64,000 nt of DNA, from NCBI GenBank assembly GCA_015069205.1, contig SVIZ01000003.1, positions 62,001-126,000 on the forward strand, given 5' to 3'. Below the pieces are notes generated by a model. That model was not told the DNA's origin and made no database searches. It worked only from the letters and a program-made list of their open reading frames with translations. Made by a program: the position numbers and the translations under genes. Below are positions 9,392 to 16,609 of the stretch, one piece after another (within the stretch, counting starts at the first letter, position 1; the number at the start of each line of letters is the position of its first letter). This DNA comes from Oscillospiraceae bacterium (GTDB taxonomy: Bacteria > Bacillota > Clostridia > Saccharofermentanales > Saccharofermentanaceae).

Positions 9392-10144
9392 TTAAGCAGG
9401 ATGCTTACCACACCTGAAGAATATGAAATCAGGATGATGATAAAGTCCGCCAAACTTATCCGGATACTTCTCGATAGTCTCCTCAGGAAGATTCGACTCC
9501 TCGCATTCTTCAATAATAAAGCCTGCAGACACTATGTTATTTATAAGCGTAGAGAATCTGCGGTGGTAAACTTCATAATCATCCACGCACCATCTGAACT
9601 TTCTTAAGCCTTCGATATTGTAGTTATGAAGGTTTGCATAAAGTCTTTTTCCCTCTTCTGTCCTTGTATATCTGTCATAGACGCCGTCATAAGCAGTTGA
9701 TATCGGATGTGATGTCGAGAAAACAAGTTTGCCTCCGGGCACCATGAGAGCATTGATCTTCTTGAGCACATCACATAAGTCTTCGGCATAATCAAATGCA
9801 AGAGAACTCGTTACCACATCAAACTGACCGACAAGCTTTTCGAGATCTTCGAACGGCAGTCTCACATATTCGATATTGTCTGCAGAATTGTTTTCGCGCG
9901 CAAAGCCAAGCATCTTTTCAGAGATATCCGTTCCGAGAACAGATAAAGCTCCCATGTCTGAATACTGTTTAGCATGCTGGCCCATACCGCATCCCACATC
10001 AAGAACGCGCTTGCCCTTAAGATCAGGCATCATGCCAAGAAGGATCGGTGTCTCGATCAGATCATTGAAATTGATCTCGTCTGCGCGGAGACCTTTAAAG
10101 GATTCAAAGAATTTATCGTTATCGTAAATATTCTGCTGTGCCAT
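9392..10144 (-). CDS. Class I SAM-dependent methyltransferase
   Basis: A 250-aa Rossmann-fold methyltransferase. Motif I is VLDVGCGMGQHAKQYS (residues ~50-65), followed by an acidic motif II region and the post-motif FDVVTSSLAFDYAEDL, as in UbiE/BioC-like methyltransferase_11 proteins. The start was set to the ATG at 10144 because GGAGAG lies 8 nt upstream; an in-frame GTG three codons earlier is too close to that SD. It overlaps nothing but follows the 7-TM gene by only 5 nt, so the two are probably co-transcribed. The substrate, small molecule or protein, cannot be told. Confidence 0.82.
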   Translation of the reverse strand: MAQQNIYDNDKFFESFKGLRADEINFNDLIETPILLGMMPDLKGKRVLDVGCGMGQHAKQYSDMGALSVLGTDISEKMLGFARENNSADNIEYVRLPFEDLEKLVGQFDVVTSSLAFDYAEDLCDVLKKINALMVPGGKLVFSTSHPISTAYDGVYDRYTRTEEGKRLYANLHNYNIEGLRKFRWCVDDYEVYHRRFSTLINNIVSAGFIIEECEESNLPEETIEKYPDKFGGLYHHPDFIFFRCGKHPA

Positions 10145-10149
10145 GACGA

Positions 10150-10926
10150 TCACTCTCCGGCAACTGCAGGTTCTATATCCTTTGAAGCTTTACGACCCTT
10201 AACAACAACGTAGATGTTCATCAACAGATTAAGAACATCGACAACAAGAGTACTTATCATCAAGATCTCGTCACTGATTGCCTGAGCATCATATATATCG
10301 TGGTGCGAAGGATTACCGTTAAGCGCAAAAAACATAAAAATACTAATGCCTAAATTGAGTGCAGTCGATGCAACGCCCACAGCTCTGCCAAGCCAAAGGA
10401 GCTTTAGTTCATTCTCCTTGTGTCTGTTCTTAATGAAGATAATGAGCCATACGGTCGAAAATGCCAGACCGGTTATCAGAGTGATAGTATTAAAAAGATA
10501 ACTGTACTGTGCCGGATTATCGAAATTAATGTTAGTAGCAACCTTGTTGAATATAACAGCAAATACTGAAGATAATGTATGACCGCCTACAATCAGGATA
10601 ATTCCTGTAACAAGCTTTGTTCCATATCTCTTTTTAGCATAAAGATAAAGAAAAATACTCGAAACAAAGGCAAACAAGATTGATGTGATACTAAATGCAT
10701 TAGTAAAAGCCATCGCTGTTTGCACGCCAACAAATCGAAGCCCGACATCGTAAGCAGCTTTTATCAAACCGCTTATCGAACCGATTGTTATCATCGCACC
10801 CAGAAGCTTCGTTATGTTGTCTTTTGTACAGATGATTACAATGCCTAAGACCAGACCGGCAACCAGAATTGCAAGACGGCCAAAATAATACAAATAAAGT
10901 AAAAACGTAACACCTAATTCTCCCAT
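10150..10926 (-). CDS. Seven-TM membrane protein of unknown function (paralogue of 44744-45514)
   Basis: A 258-aa polytopic protein with about seven hydrophobic segments and short basic loops. I recognise no family. It resembles the 256-aa protein at 44744-45514 in length, topology and local sequence: YLYAKKRYGTKL versus IYLHKNYGKKYI after TM3-4, a TLITGL..IIFIKNRHKE versus TLTLIS..IIIVLYKNREKE stretch, and C-termini ending GRKASK versus VRKASK. It might be a sensor or a small transporter. The RBS is AGGAGG and a minus-strand extended -10 lies just upstream. Confidence 0.6.
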   Translation of the reverse strand: MGELGVTFLLYLYYFGRLAILVAGLVLGIVIICTKDNITKLLGAMITIGSISGLIKAAYDVGLRFVGVQTAMAFTNAFSITSILFAFVSSIFLYLYAKKRYGTKLVTGIILIVGGHTLSSVFAVIFNKVATNINFDNPAQYSYLFNTITLITGLAFSTVWLIIFIKNRHKENELKLLWLGRAVGVASTALNLGISIFMFFALNGNPSHHDIYDAQAISDEILMISTLVVDVLNLLMNIYVVVKGRKASKDIEPAVAGE

Positions 10927-10954
10927 ATTCTCTCCTCCTATATTTTCAGAAACA

Positions 10955-10963
10955 ATTATACCA
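10955..10963 (-). promoter_or_regulatory. Extended -10 promoter of the 7-TM/methyltransferase pair
   Basis: Minus-strand TGG-TATAAT, 29 nt upstream of the ATG of the 7-TM gene; the -35 is weak. It would start a transcript covering the 7-TM and methyltransferase genes. Confidence 0.5.
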
Positions 10964-10977
10964 AAAGAAAACCATTC

Positions 10978-11496
10978 TTATTTCTGTCTCTTAACCCTTA
11001 TTGCGTAAGTCAGAGGAAGTGCAATGACTATTGCGGCACCTGCCTGAATAAAGTTAAATGCAACAGAACCCAGAGCAGCTTCTTTGCCATACATGAATGC
11101 CTCAAAAGCAAAATATCCGCCGACCATAATGAGCTCTGCCAGAATACATGCAATCAGTCTTACTATGAAGCCAGCTATATTCTTAGCATGGGATTTGGAC
11201 ATTATAAGCGCGGCAACAAGGCCCATCACACCCTTGATAACGAATGTAGGAGCGATGTATACGGGGTATCCTGCTATGAGATCTCCCAATGCTGATCCGA
11301 TCGCGCCAGAGAAAAACGCAGCAGGGCCGATGAAGTAAGATGCGATCAGGATGACTCCGTCACCGAGATTTATAAAGCCCAATGCCGTAGGAATCCTGAG
11401 TTCCGTTCCGATAAATACCAGCGCTGCCAATATACCGCATTCGGCAATAAGGCGCAGATTTGATGCTGATCTGGTTTTCCCGGAATTATCAGACAT
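10978..11496 (-). CDS. ECF transporter S component (COG4720-like)
   Basis: A 172-aa membrane protein with about five or six TM helices. The segments RIPTALGFINLGDGVILIA, SGAIGSALGDLIAGYPVY and APTFVIKGVMGLVAALI match the substrate-binding S components of energy-coupling-factor vitamin transporters of the COG4720 type. Such a protein captures a vitamin or precursor and needs the shared EcfA/EcfA'/EcfT module, which is not in this window. The ATG at 11496 is five nt after the HAD gene stop. The long upstream in-frame extension overlaps the HAD gene in another frame and is not coding. The substrate cannot be inferred. Confidence 0.8.
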   Translation of the reverse strand: MSDNSGKTRSASNLRLIAECGILAALVFIGTELRIPTALGFINLGDGVILIASYFIGPAAFFSGAIGSALGDLIAGYPVYIAPTFVIKGVMGLVAALIMSKSHAKNIAGFIVRLIACILAELIMVGGYFAFEAFMYGKEAALGSVAFNFIQAGAAIVIALPLTYAIRVKRQK

Positions 11497-11501
11497 ATTG
11501 T

Positions 11502-12158
11502 TTATCTCATGAGATTTCTCAGGTCTACAGGCTCTGTGCAGATAAACAAAGCACCGTTCTCCACAAGAAACCGGCGGGATCTGTAACCCCATGTACAGCT
11601 GATGCTGTCGATCCCGCTGTTTACTGCGGTCATGATATCCACTTCGGTATCGCCGACATATACAGTGTCGCTGTTTTCGATACCTAAAGAGTACAGGCAT
11701 TTTTCTATGGGCTCCGGAGAAGGCTTTCTCTCAACGCCCTCGACCGATCCTTTTACATAATCAAATATATCGGGAAAGAAATGCTTTATGAGCTTTTGGG
11801 CAGGTTCATCGTTCTTGTTGGTTATGCATGCAAGCTTCATTCCGTCAGCCTTGAGTCTCATAAGAGCCTCCATCATGCCGTTGTAAGGACGTGTCTCTTC
11901 AAGAACATGGGAATTGTAATATGCGGCAAAGTCCTTAAGAAATCTCTCTTTAAGCTCCGAGCTGTAATCTCCCGGATCAGCGGCAAGACTTCTTTCGATC
12001 ATCTTTACAACGCCGTTATTGATAAAAGTTGTCACCTGTTCTTCTGTCTGGGGCGCGAGGTTATTCATCCTGCGTGCCGCATTCAGACTTCTTGTAAGAC
12101 CACCCAGAGTATTCAACAGCGTTCCGTCAAGGTCAAAACATGCCAGTTTGTATCTCAT
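11502..12158 (-). CDS. HAD-superfamily hydrolase, phosphoglycolate-phosphatase-like
   Basis: A 218-aa HAD phosphatase: nucleophile motif I FDLDGTLLNTLGG (residues 8-20), a helical cap, motif II Thr in LACITNKND, the conserved lysine of GVERKPSPEP, and motif IV YVGDTEVDIMTA. This is the Gph/PGMB subgroup architecture. The physiological substrate is a small phosphorylated metabolite that cannot be specified. It is followed within 5 nt by the ECF S-component gene, so the two are likely co-transcribed. It is divergent from the YhaM-like gene. Confidence 0.88.
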   Translation of the reverse strand: MRYKLACFDLDGTLLNTLGGLTRSLNAARRMNNLAPQTEEQVTTFINNGVVKMIERSLAADPGDYSSELKERFLKDFAAYYNSHVLEETRPYNGMMEALMRLKADGMKLACITNKNDEPAQKLIKHFFPDIFDYVKGSVEGVERKPSPEPIEKCLYSLGIENSDTVYVGDTEVDIMTAVNSGIDSISCTWGYRSRRFLVENGALFICTEPVDLRNLMR

Positions 12159-12281
12159 CTCTTAAACACTTTCCACAATCTTCAATAGCACAGTATCTAA
12201 ATATGCTTTTACGGACAACTCGCGCCCATTTTAGCACTTATAACTCATCATTCAATCGGCAAGTTGTAGAATTGAACGACC

Positions 12282-12287
12282 TATAAT
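12282..12287 (+). promoter_or_regulatory. Candidate -10 element of the YhaM-like gene
   Basis: A consensus TATAAT stands 44 nt before the ATG at 12331; no good -35 is seen at 16-18 nt. It lies in the divergent gap with the HAD gene. Confidence 0.5.
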
Positions 12288-12330
12288 GCTACCATTAACT
12301 CGAAAAGTATATAAATCCAAGGAGTATGTT

Positions 12331-13362
12331 ATGTCAATTATCAGATTTAATACTATGGATCTCGGAACATATGAGACCGATGTCGTAGTATCTTCCATTA
12401 ACCAGAGTTCTACGGCCAACAATAAGCCCATGATCAAGATCACCTTAAGCGATGGTGAAGACAGCATTACGGCCCTGATCTTCGATACGACCAAAAAAGA
12501 TCTTGCCGCCTCAGGCGTAGAGGAAGGGATTACCGCCGTCGTCTCTCTCGAAGTTACAGATTACAAGGGCAACAGGAGTTATAAGGTAGTAAACATCAAC
12601 CCCGTTAAGCTCCCGGAAGACGAATTAAAGCAGCTCATCAAGATGCCTCCTGAAGACCCTGCAAAGCTTGTAAGCGACATCTTAATGCTTATCAAGCAGT
12701 CTTCAGGCAGAACTTATGACCTCTCAACCAACGAAGTTCCTTCTGACGACTTCTCCCTTACCGCGCTTTCGGTAAGGCTCATCACGTCCAGACTCAAGGA
12801 TTTCACGAAGTCCTCGGCCGCAAAGACCATGCACCACAATATCTACGGCGGTCTGGCTTATCACATCTACAGAATGGTCAAGGCAGCTTATGCAGTATGC
12901 GAGGTATATCCGCTCCTTAACCGCGAACTTCTGGTCTGCGGCACAGCCCTTCACGATATCGGCAAACTTGTTGAGATGAAGACCTCCGATACTGGTATCG
13001 CAGCATATACCGATATGGGCAATCTCTTCGGCCATCCCCTGCTTGGCATTGAGATGATCGACCATGAGGTATGGAGACAGAATCAGGCAGCAGGCGGCAA
13101 GTCCTACAGCGCAGAGCAGGTCGCAATGCTCAAGCACATGATCGCTTCCCACCACGGCCAGCCCGAATGGGGCGCCATCAGAGTTCCCGTTACTCCTGAG
13201 GCAATGATCCTTCACGAGCTCGACATGATCGATTCACGTATGTACATGTTCGAAGAAACCTTCAGCACCATGGATCCGGGTACTTCAAGCGATCCGGTAT
13301 TCGGTATCGCAGGCGAAGGCAAAGCTGTGATCTACAAAAACTCGTTCAGCAATTACAACTGA
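12331..13362 (+). CDS. OB-fold/HD-domain 3'-5' exoribonuclease, YhaM-like
   Basis: A 343-aa protein with an N-terminal OB-fold nucleic-acid binding domain (residues ~1-90, MIKITLSDGEDSITALIF) and an HD phosphohydrolase domain with H..HNIYGGLAYH, the metal-binding HD in ALHDIGKL and a distal HMIASHHGQPEWG. This order is that of B. subtilis YhaM, a 3'-5' exonuclease active on RNA and single-stranded DNA. The ATG at 12331 has AAGGAG seven nt upstream; fifteen codons in frame upstream lie before the RBS and are excluded. It is monocistronic with a terminator at 13371-13400. Confidence 0.88.
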   Translation: MSIIRFNTMDLGTYETDVVVSSINQSSTANNKPMIKITLSDGEDSITALIFDTTKKDLAASGVEEGITAVVSLEVTDYKGNRSYKVVNINPVKLPEDELKQLIKMPPEDPAKLVSDILMLIKQSSGRTYDLSTNEVPSDDFSLTALSVRLITSRLKDFTKSSAAKTMHHNIYGGLAYHIYRMVKAAYAVCEVYPLLNRELLVCGTALHDIGKLVEMKTSDTGIAAYTDMGNLFGHPLLGIEMIDHEVWRQNQAAGGKSYSAEQVAMLKHMIASHHGQPEWGAIRVPVTPEAMILHELDMIDSRMYMFEETFSTMDPGTSSDPVFGIAGEGKAVIYKNSFSNYN

Positions 13363-13370
13363 AAAAAGTA

Positions 13371-13400
13371 AGGAATGCCTCAACGCATTGAGACATTCCT
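13371..13400. terminator. Bidirectional terminator between the YhaM-like and DUF3021 genes
   Basis: AGGAATG and CATTCCT pair with an inner CTCAA/TTGAG stem. A CTCTTTTT tail follows on the plus strand and ACTTTTTT on the minus, so it can serve both convergent genes. Confidence 0.85.
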
Positions 13401-13452
13401 CTTTTTCATTATCTATACTCTTAATCCGCCCGTTAATCAGTTGCCGGCATAT

Positions 13453-13890
13453 TCACTTTTTCATAGCCTGGATCTTTTCATTCATCTGCTTTGCTTCTTT
13501 TCTGTAGTAACGCATGAAGCAGAACCAGATTACGAATGCCACGGCAAGCTGGATTCCTGCAATGACCAGTCCCTGAACAGGTGTTGCCGCGCCTCCGAAC
13601 CAGCCTACTGCGTAAGCTACGATCGTGTAGATGACACATCCGATTCCCATGTGGATCAGGACTTTGACCGGCGTAGGGAGTTTTTCGCTGTTATATACGA
13701 CGGTAGGAACCCCAAAACCGATTCCGACGATTGCGCTTCCTGCTACCATCTTGGTGAACTGATAGCCTTCCATACTGAAGTTGCCGCCGTTAACTATGTC
13801 AAAGAACATTCCCACAAGGCTGAAGATCGTGAGCGCCATGCCGATGCTTATTACTGTGCTTTTCAATATGTCTTTTACTGCTTTTCCCAT
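13453..13890 (-). CDS. DUF3021 family membrane protein
   Basis: A 145-aa protein with four TM helices and a basic C-terminal tail (FMRYYRKEAKQMNEKIQ). The layout and its position directly downstream of a LytTR regulator identify it as DUF3021, whose members are thought to act with the adjacent LytTR protein, possibly as its membrane-bound modulator. The ATG at 13890 is preceded by AAGGAGG. A second LytTR/DUF3021 pair occurs at 39473-40377. Confidence 0.8.
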   Translation of the reverse strand: MGKAVKDILKSTVISIGMALTIFSLVGMFFDIVNGGNFSMEGYQFTKMVAGSAIVGIGFGVPTVVYNSEKLPTPVKVLIHMGIGCVIYTIVAYAVGWFGGAATPVQGLVIAGIQLAVAFVIWFCFMRYYRKEAKQMNEKIQAMKK

Positions 13891-13903
13891 TTCTATTACC
13901 TCC

Positions 13904-14341
13904 TTATAATCCAAGGTATTTCTTAAACTCAGGCAGATACTTTCTCGACACGTAATCCTTGTCTCCGTTCTTCAGCTTCAAAAGGAGCGTTCCGCTGAAG
14001 CCGGGTTCAATGCTGTCCATGTATGACAGATTGATGAGCGTTGTCTTGGATATCTGCATAAACTGTTTTCCCAATTGCTGCGCCAGTTCGTAAAGGCGCT
14101 TCCTCGAACGGTATTTCTGTCTTGCCCCATATATGATCGTATCCCCGTCCTCGACTCTTACCATGTATATTTCCTTGGGCTGCAGAACAACGATGTCTTC
14201 CTCGTTCTGCAATGCCGTGACAGGTGTCTCACTGTTGCTGAATACGTCGATCATGCGCTGGATCTCATCCGTTACCTTGTCGGTGTGGATGACCGCATAA
14301 GGTTCCCTGCATTCAGGCGATATATCTATGTTTACCTTCAC
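13904..14341 (-). CDS. LytTR-domain DNA-binding regulator
   Basis: A 145-aa single-module transcription factor: an N-terminal ~50-residue region, then the LytTR domain (EEDIVVLQPKEIYMVRVED, the signature YELAQQLGKQFMQISKTTLINL, and YVSRKYLPEFKKYLGL at the C-terminus). It has no receiver domain. The GTG at 14341 was chosen because GGGAGG lies 8 nt upstream; the longer reading would overlap the small membrane protein gene. It lies in a three-gene operon with the 62-aa protein upstream and DUF3021 downstream. Targets are probably the operon itself and an unlinked transporter. Confidence 0.87.
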   Translation of the reverse strand: MKVNIDISPECREPYAVIHTDKVTDEIQRMIDVFSNSETPVTALQNEEDIVVLQPKEIYMVRVEDGDTIIYGARQKYRSRKRLYELAQQLGKQFMQISKTTLINLSYMDSIEPGFSGTLLLKLKNGDKDYVSRKYLPEFKKYLGL

Positions 14342-14378
14342 TTTAAAAGCCTCCCTCAAAATATACATCCATATTACA

Positions 14379-14567
14379 TCAAGCTGTCTTACGCTGTGAT
14401 ATAAACTTCCAAGTCTCATAACATGTCATGTAAACTCCTGCGATTACCAGCCATACCATAAACACGTGATGAGCCATTGCCATGTAAACAGCGTAACCTA
14501 CTGTTGCAAGTGATGCTATGGCTGTCGTGAGATGCCACCATCTGCTCTTCATAAAAGTCTTTGCCAT
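14379..14567 (-). CDS. Small two-TM membrane protein (62 aa)
   Basis: A 62-aa protein with two hydrophobic segments (TTAIASLATVGYAVYMAM and VFMVWLVIAGVYMTCY) separated by an AHH turn, and a basic C-terminus. No family is recognised. AGGAGG lies 8 nt before the ATG at 14567, a strong RBS. It is the first gene of the LytTR/DUF3021 operon, occupying the place where other such loci carry transporter genes. Confidence 0.65.
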   Translation of the reverse strand: MAKTFMKSRWWHLTTAIASLATVGYAVYMAMAHHVFMVWLVIAGVYMTCYETWKFISQRKTA

Positions 14568-14700
14568 CTCTGTCACCTCCTTCCTTTGCTTTGTGGCCTC
14601 ATAGTATCAGAGGATTTAAGCTTCGTGTCCGAAAACGCGCTAAGTGGCAAATTTTCGCAGGTGAAATGCAAAAATGGGATGCCTCTATTTCCTAAGCTTA

Positions 14701-14736
14701 TGCAACTGTTAGCCCGAAAAACAGCAAACAATTGCA
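14701..14736. repeat. Small palindromic element, copy A1
   Basis: 36 nt: TGCAACTGTT, core AGCCCGAAAAACAGCA, AACAATTGCA. The arms pair with one mismatch that becomes G-U in minus-strand RNA. It belongs to a family with copies at 14753, 35113, 59047 and 59228. Confidence 0.5.
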
Positions 14737-14752
14737 TAAATCAGCCCTTTTG

Positions 14753-14788
14753 TGCAATTGTTGCCCTTGAAAAACCGAGAAAATTGCA
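14753..14788. repeat. Small palindromic element, copy A2
   Basis: 36 nt: TGCAATT/AATTGCA arms around GTTGCCCTTGAAAAACCGAG-type core. It lies 16 nt after copy A1 with similar layout. Confidence 0.5.
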
Positions 14789-14859
14789 TTTCACTTTTTA
14801 TTCCATGTTTTCGAACTGTTTCTGGTGGAAGAAAAAGCGGAAGCCGTTTTTGACAAAAA

Positions 14860-14882
14860 AGGATGCCTCAACGAGACATCCT
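14860..14882 (-). terminator. Terminator of the XRE/zinc-ribbon gene
   Basis: Minus-strand AGGATG-T-CTC loop GAG-G-CATCCT with a TTTTTT tail, 30 nt past the stop codon. Confidence 0.85.
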
Positions 14883-14911
14883 CTTTTGGTTCACTCAATT
14901 CTATCCGAAGA

Positions 14912-15355
14912 TTACTTCCAGTATTCGAGCTGTGATAGGTATCCGTCGTACTGTGTGCGCCTGTCCTCTTCGGTAAGATTTTCCGGATTGGGCATGTGGC
15001 TGATCAGAAAATCGATCAGGGCTTCCTTTGAATCGTATAAATACTTACCGTCGCTATAGCACCAAGTGCAGTATTCTTCATTGAAGCTTCCGTCAGGTTC
15101 CTTGCTGATCATGCTGTCTTCAGTAAGAGGCATTCCGCAGCACTGACATACAAGAGTCCTGGGGCTTCCGAGAAGCGTATTGATCGAGATATTGAACTCT
15201 TTTGAAATGATCTTGAGAGTATCTGTATTAGGCTGTGTCTCTCCCAATTCCCAGCGGCTGACTGCCTGTCTTGTGACCAGAAGCTTTTCTGCCATCTGAT
15301 CCTGTGTAAGATTATTGTCTTCACGGAGTTTTTTGAGAATATCTTTGGTTTCCAT
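14912..15355 (-). CDS. XRE-family regulator with C-terminal zinc ribbon
   Basis: A 147-aa protein. Residues ~5-58 are a Cro/C1 helix-turn-helix (LREDNNLTQDQMAEKL, TRQAVSRWELGETQPN). Residues ~68-125 carry a putative zinc-binding domain with CQCCGMPL and CTWCYSDG, ending in a helical EEDRRTQYDGYLSQLEYWK tail. This combination is common in Clostridia as a one-component regulator; the ligand is unknown. It is preceded by GGAGACAG and stands alone. A palindrome at 15448-15466 may be its operator. Confidence 0.87.
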   Translation of the reverse strand: METKDILKKLREDNNLTQDQMAEKLLVTRQAVSRWELGETQPNTDTLKIISKEFNISINTLLGSPRTLVCQCCGMPLTEDSMISKEPDGSFNEEYCTWCYSDGKYLYDSKEALIDFLISHMPNPENLTEEDRRTQYDGYLSQLEYWK

Positions 15356-15447
15356 AATCTGTCTCCTTTTAAGTTTTGTAGCTTAAGTATCACCCTTGCT
15401 TCGGGCAAAGACAAGCAACCTGCTGTTGCGTTCAGCTCTCTGCACGT

Positions 15448-15466
15448 AAACTGATATCATCAGTTT
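15448..15466. promoter_or_regulatory. 19-bp palindrome upstream of the XRE gene
   Basis: AAACTGAT, spacer ATC, ATCAGTTT: perfect 8-bp arms about 93 nt upstream of the XRE start. It is a candidate operator for autoregulation. Confidence 0.4.
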
Positions 15467-15520
15467 GGAAGCTTCTTCTTCGAGAGCTATATAAGCAAAA
15501 GATTATTCATAGTTGCAAAA

Positions 15521-15548
15521 AGCACTGCCTGCATCTGCAGACAGTGCC
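15521..15548 (-). terminator. Terminator of the zinc-ribbon membrane protein gene
   Basis: Minus-strand GCACTG-T-CTGCA loop TGCAG-G-CAGTGC with a TTTTT tail, 25 nt past the stop at 15573. Confidence 0.8.
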
Positions 15549-15572
15549 TCTGAATATCTTTTTGTTTGCCGG

Positions 15573-16538
15573 TTACTCTTCTTCGTAATCGTCTTCAGCT
15601 TCTGTTTCCTCTACTGTCTCAACAGGAACGTCCTTGATCTCAGGAAGATTTACTTTCGCATTCTCGAAATCAGTCATGCCAAGGATAGCCGATCTGTAGA
15701 GCTGGTCGGAATCTGTGGCTGCGATCCATGCCCAGTCAGTAGCACCTTCGCCTCTTTCGTCTCTTACAGAGTAATCGCAGACGAGTTTATCTTTTGTAGC
15801 CAGAGTATTACCGAAGGTGATGTTCCTGAGATACAAAGCGTCGTAGACAACCCTGTAATCATCCTCATCGTTGTTATTCAGATATGTAATCGCAACGAGG
15901 AATACAAGTCTGTTCTCACCTTCACTTGTAAGAAGATAACAGTCGTAAATCTCAGGCTCCCCTACCATAGTGAAGTATTCGAGATTGTCCTCCCATGAAG
16001 TTACTGTTTTTCCGTCTCTGGATGAGTGAACCGATGAATACACGGAAGCGATCGCGTTATCCATGAATTCGCTGTCAGCTTCAATATCTGAGGGCGTTAC
16101 AAGAAGATACGGCGAGACGGTCGTCTCAGTAGTGGTCTCAACCATCTCCTGAAGCTTATCGAACTTAAATGCGCTCTCGCCTTTGATTACCTTATAAACA
16201 ACGAATCCGATACCGAACCAGAATCCGAAGAAAAGAAGATACGCGATCAGTGCCTTAACGGAACCGGCAGCCTTTTTCTTGCGCTGCTCGGACTTCTCGT
16301 ACTTGGCCTGCTTGATCCTTGCCTCTTCCTTGAGACGGTATTCTGTCTCAAGCATTTCCTTCTCGTGTTCGAATCTCTGTTTGGCTAGTTCGTCTTCCTT
16401 GCTCAGTCTCTCGTAAGCTACATCGGAATCGTCATAATCGATCTTGAATGAGGATCCGCAGCTTTCGCAGATCTGCATGTTGCCTTGTGTTTTCAAAGGT
16501 GATCCGCAATTCGGACAGTTTAAACTCTGCAGTTTCAT
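15573..16538 (-). CDS. Zinc-ribbon, single-TM protein with extracytoplasmic domain
   Basis: A 321-aa protein. Residues 1-30 form a zinc ribbon (NCPNCGSPL and ICESCGSS), residues ~35-90 a charged coiled coil (KQRFEHEKEMLETEYRLKEE), then one TM (LIAYLLFFGFWFGIGFVVY), a Thr-rich linker and a ~170-residue mixed domain that would be outside the cell. The tail is Asp/Glu rich. No known enzyme family is recognised. The architecture suggests a membrane-anchored sensor or scaffold. It has its own terminator and is probably monocistronic. Confidence 0.65.
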   Translation of the reverse strand: MKLQSLNCPNCGSPLKTQGNMQICESCGSSFKIDYDDSDVAYERLSKEDELAKQRFEHEKEMLETEYRLKEEARIKQAKYEKSEQRKKKAAGSVKALIAYLLFFGFWFGIGFVVYKVIKGESAFKFDKLQEMVETTTETTVSPYLLVTPSDIEADSEFMDNAIASVYSSVHSSRDGKTVTSWEDNLEYFTMVGEPEIYDCYLLTSEGENRLVFLVAITYLNNNDEDDYRVVYDALYLRNITFGNTLATKDKLVCDYSVRDERGEGATDWAWIAATDSDQLYRSAILGMTDFENAKVNLPEIKDVPVETVEETEAEDDYEEE

Positions 16539-16609
16539 ATTAAAACCCTCCCTTATTCTTACTCCGCTTCAATTATATCACAGCGGGTTTAAGTTATTTG
16601 CCGAATCGG

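Larger units (their letters stand above)
14568..14911. other. 344-nt intergenic region with nested inverted repeats
   Basis: No coding sequence seen. It holds an outer inverted repeat GTGAAATGCAA (14661-14671) / TTGCATTTCAC (14784-14794), an inner one AACAATTGCA (14727-14736) / TGCAATTGTT (14753-14762), and two tandem 36-nt hairpin units (14701-14736 and 14753-14788). The terminator of the XRE gene lies at 14860-14882. Confidence 0.6.

Noticed and set aside
11497..11700. N-terminal extension of the ECF S-component
   Set aside because: Overlaps the HAD gene in another frame; the sequence is Arg/Cys-rich and non-native, and the ATG at 11496 follows the HAD stop.
13375..13926. Plus-strand 183-aa open frame
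   Set aside because: Lies opposite DUF3021, runs through a terminator, and has no RBS or recognisable protein features.
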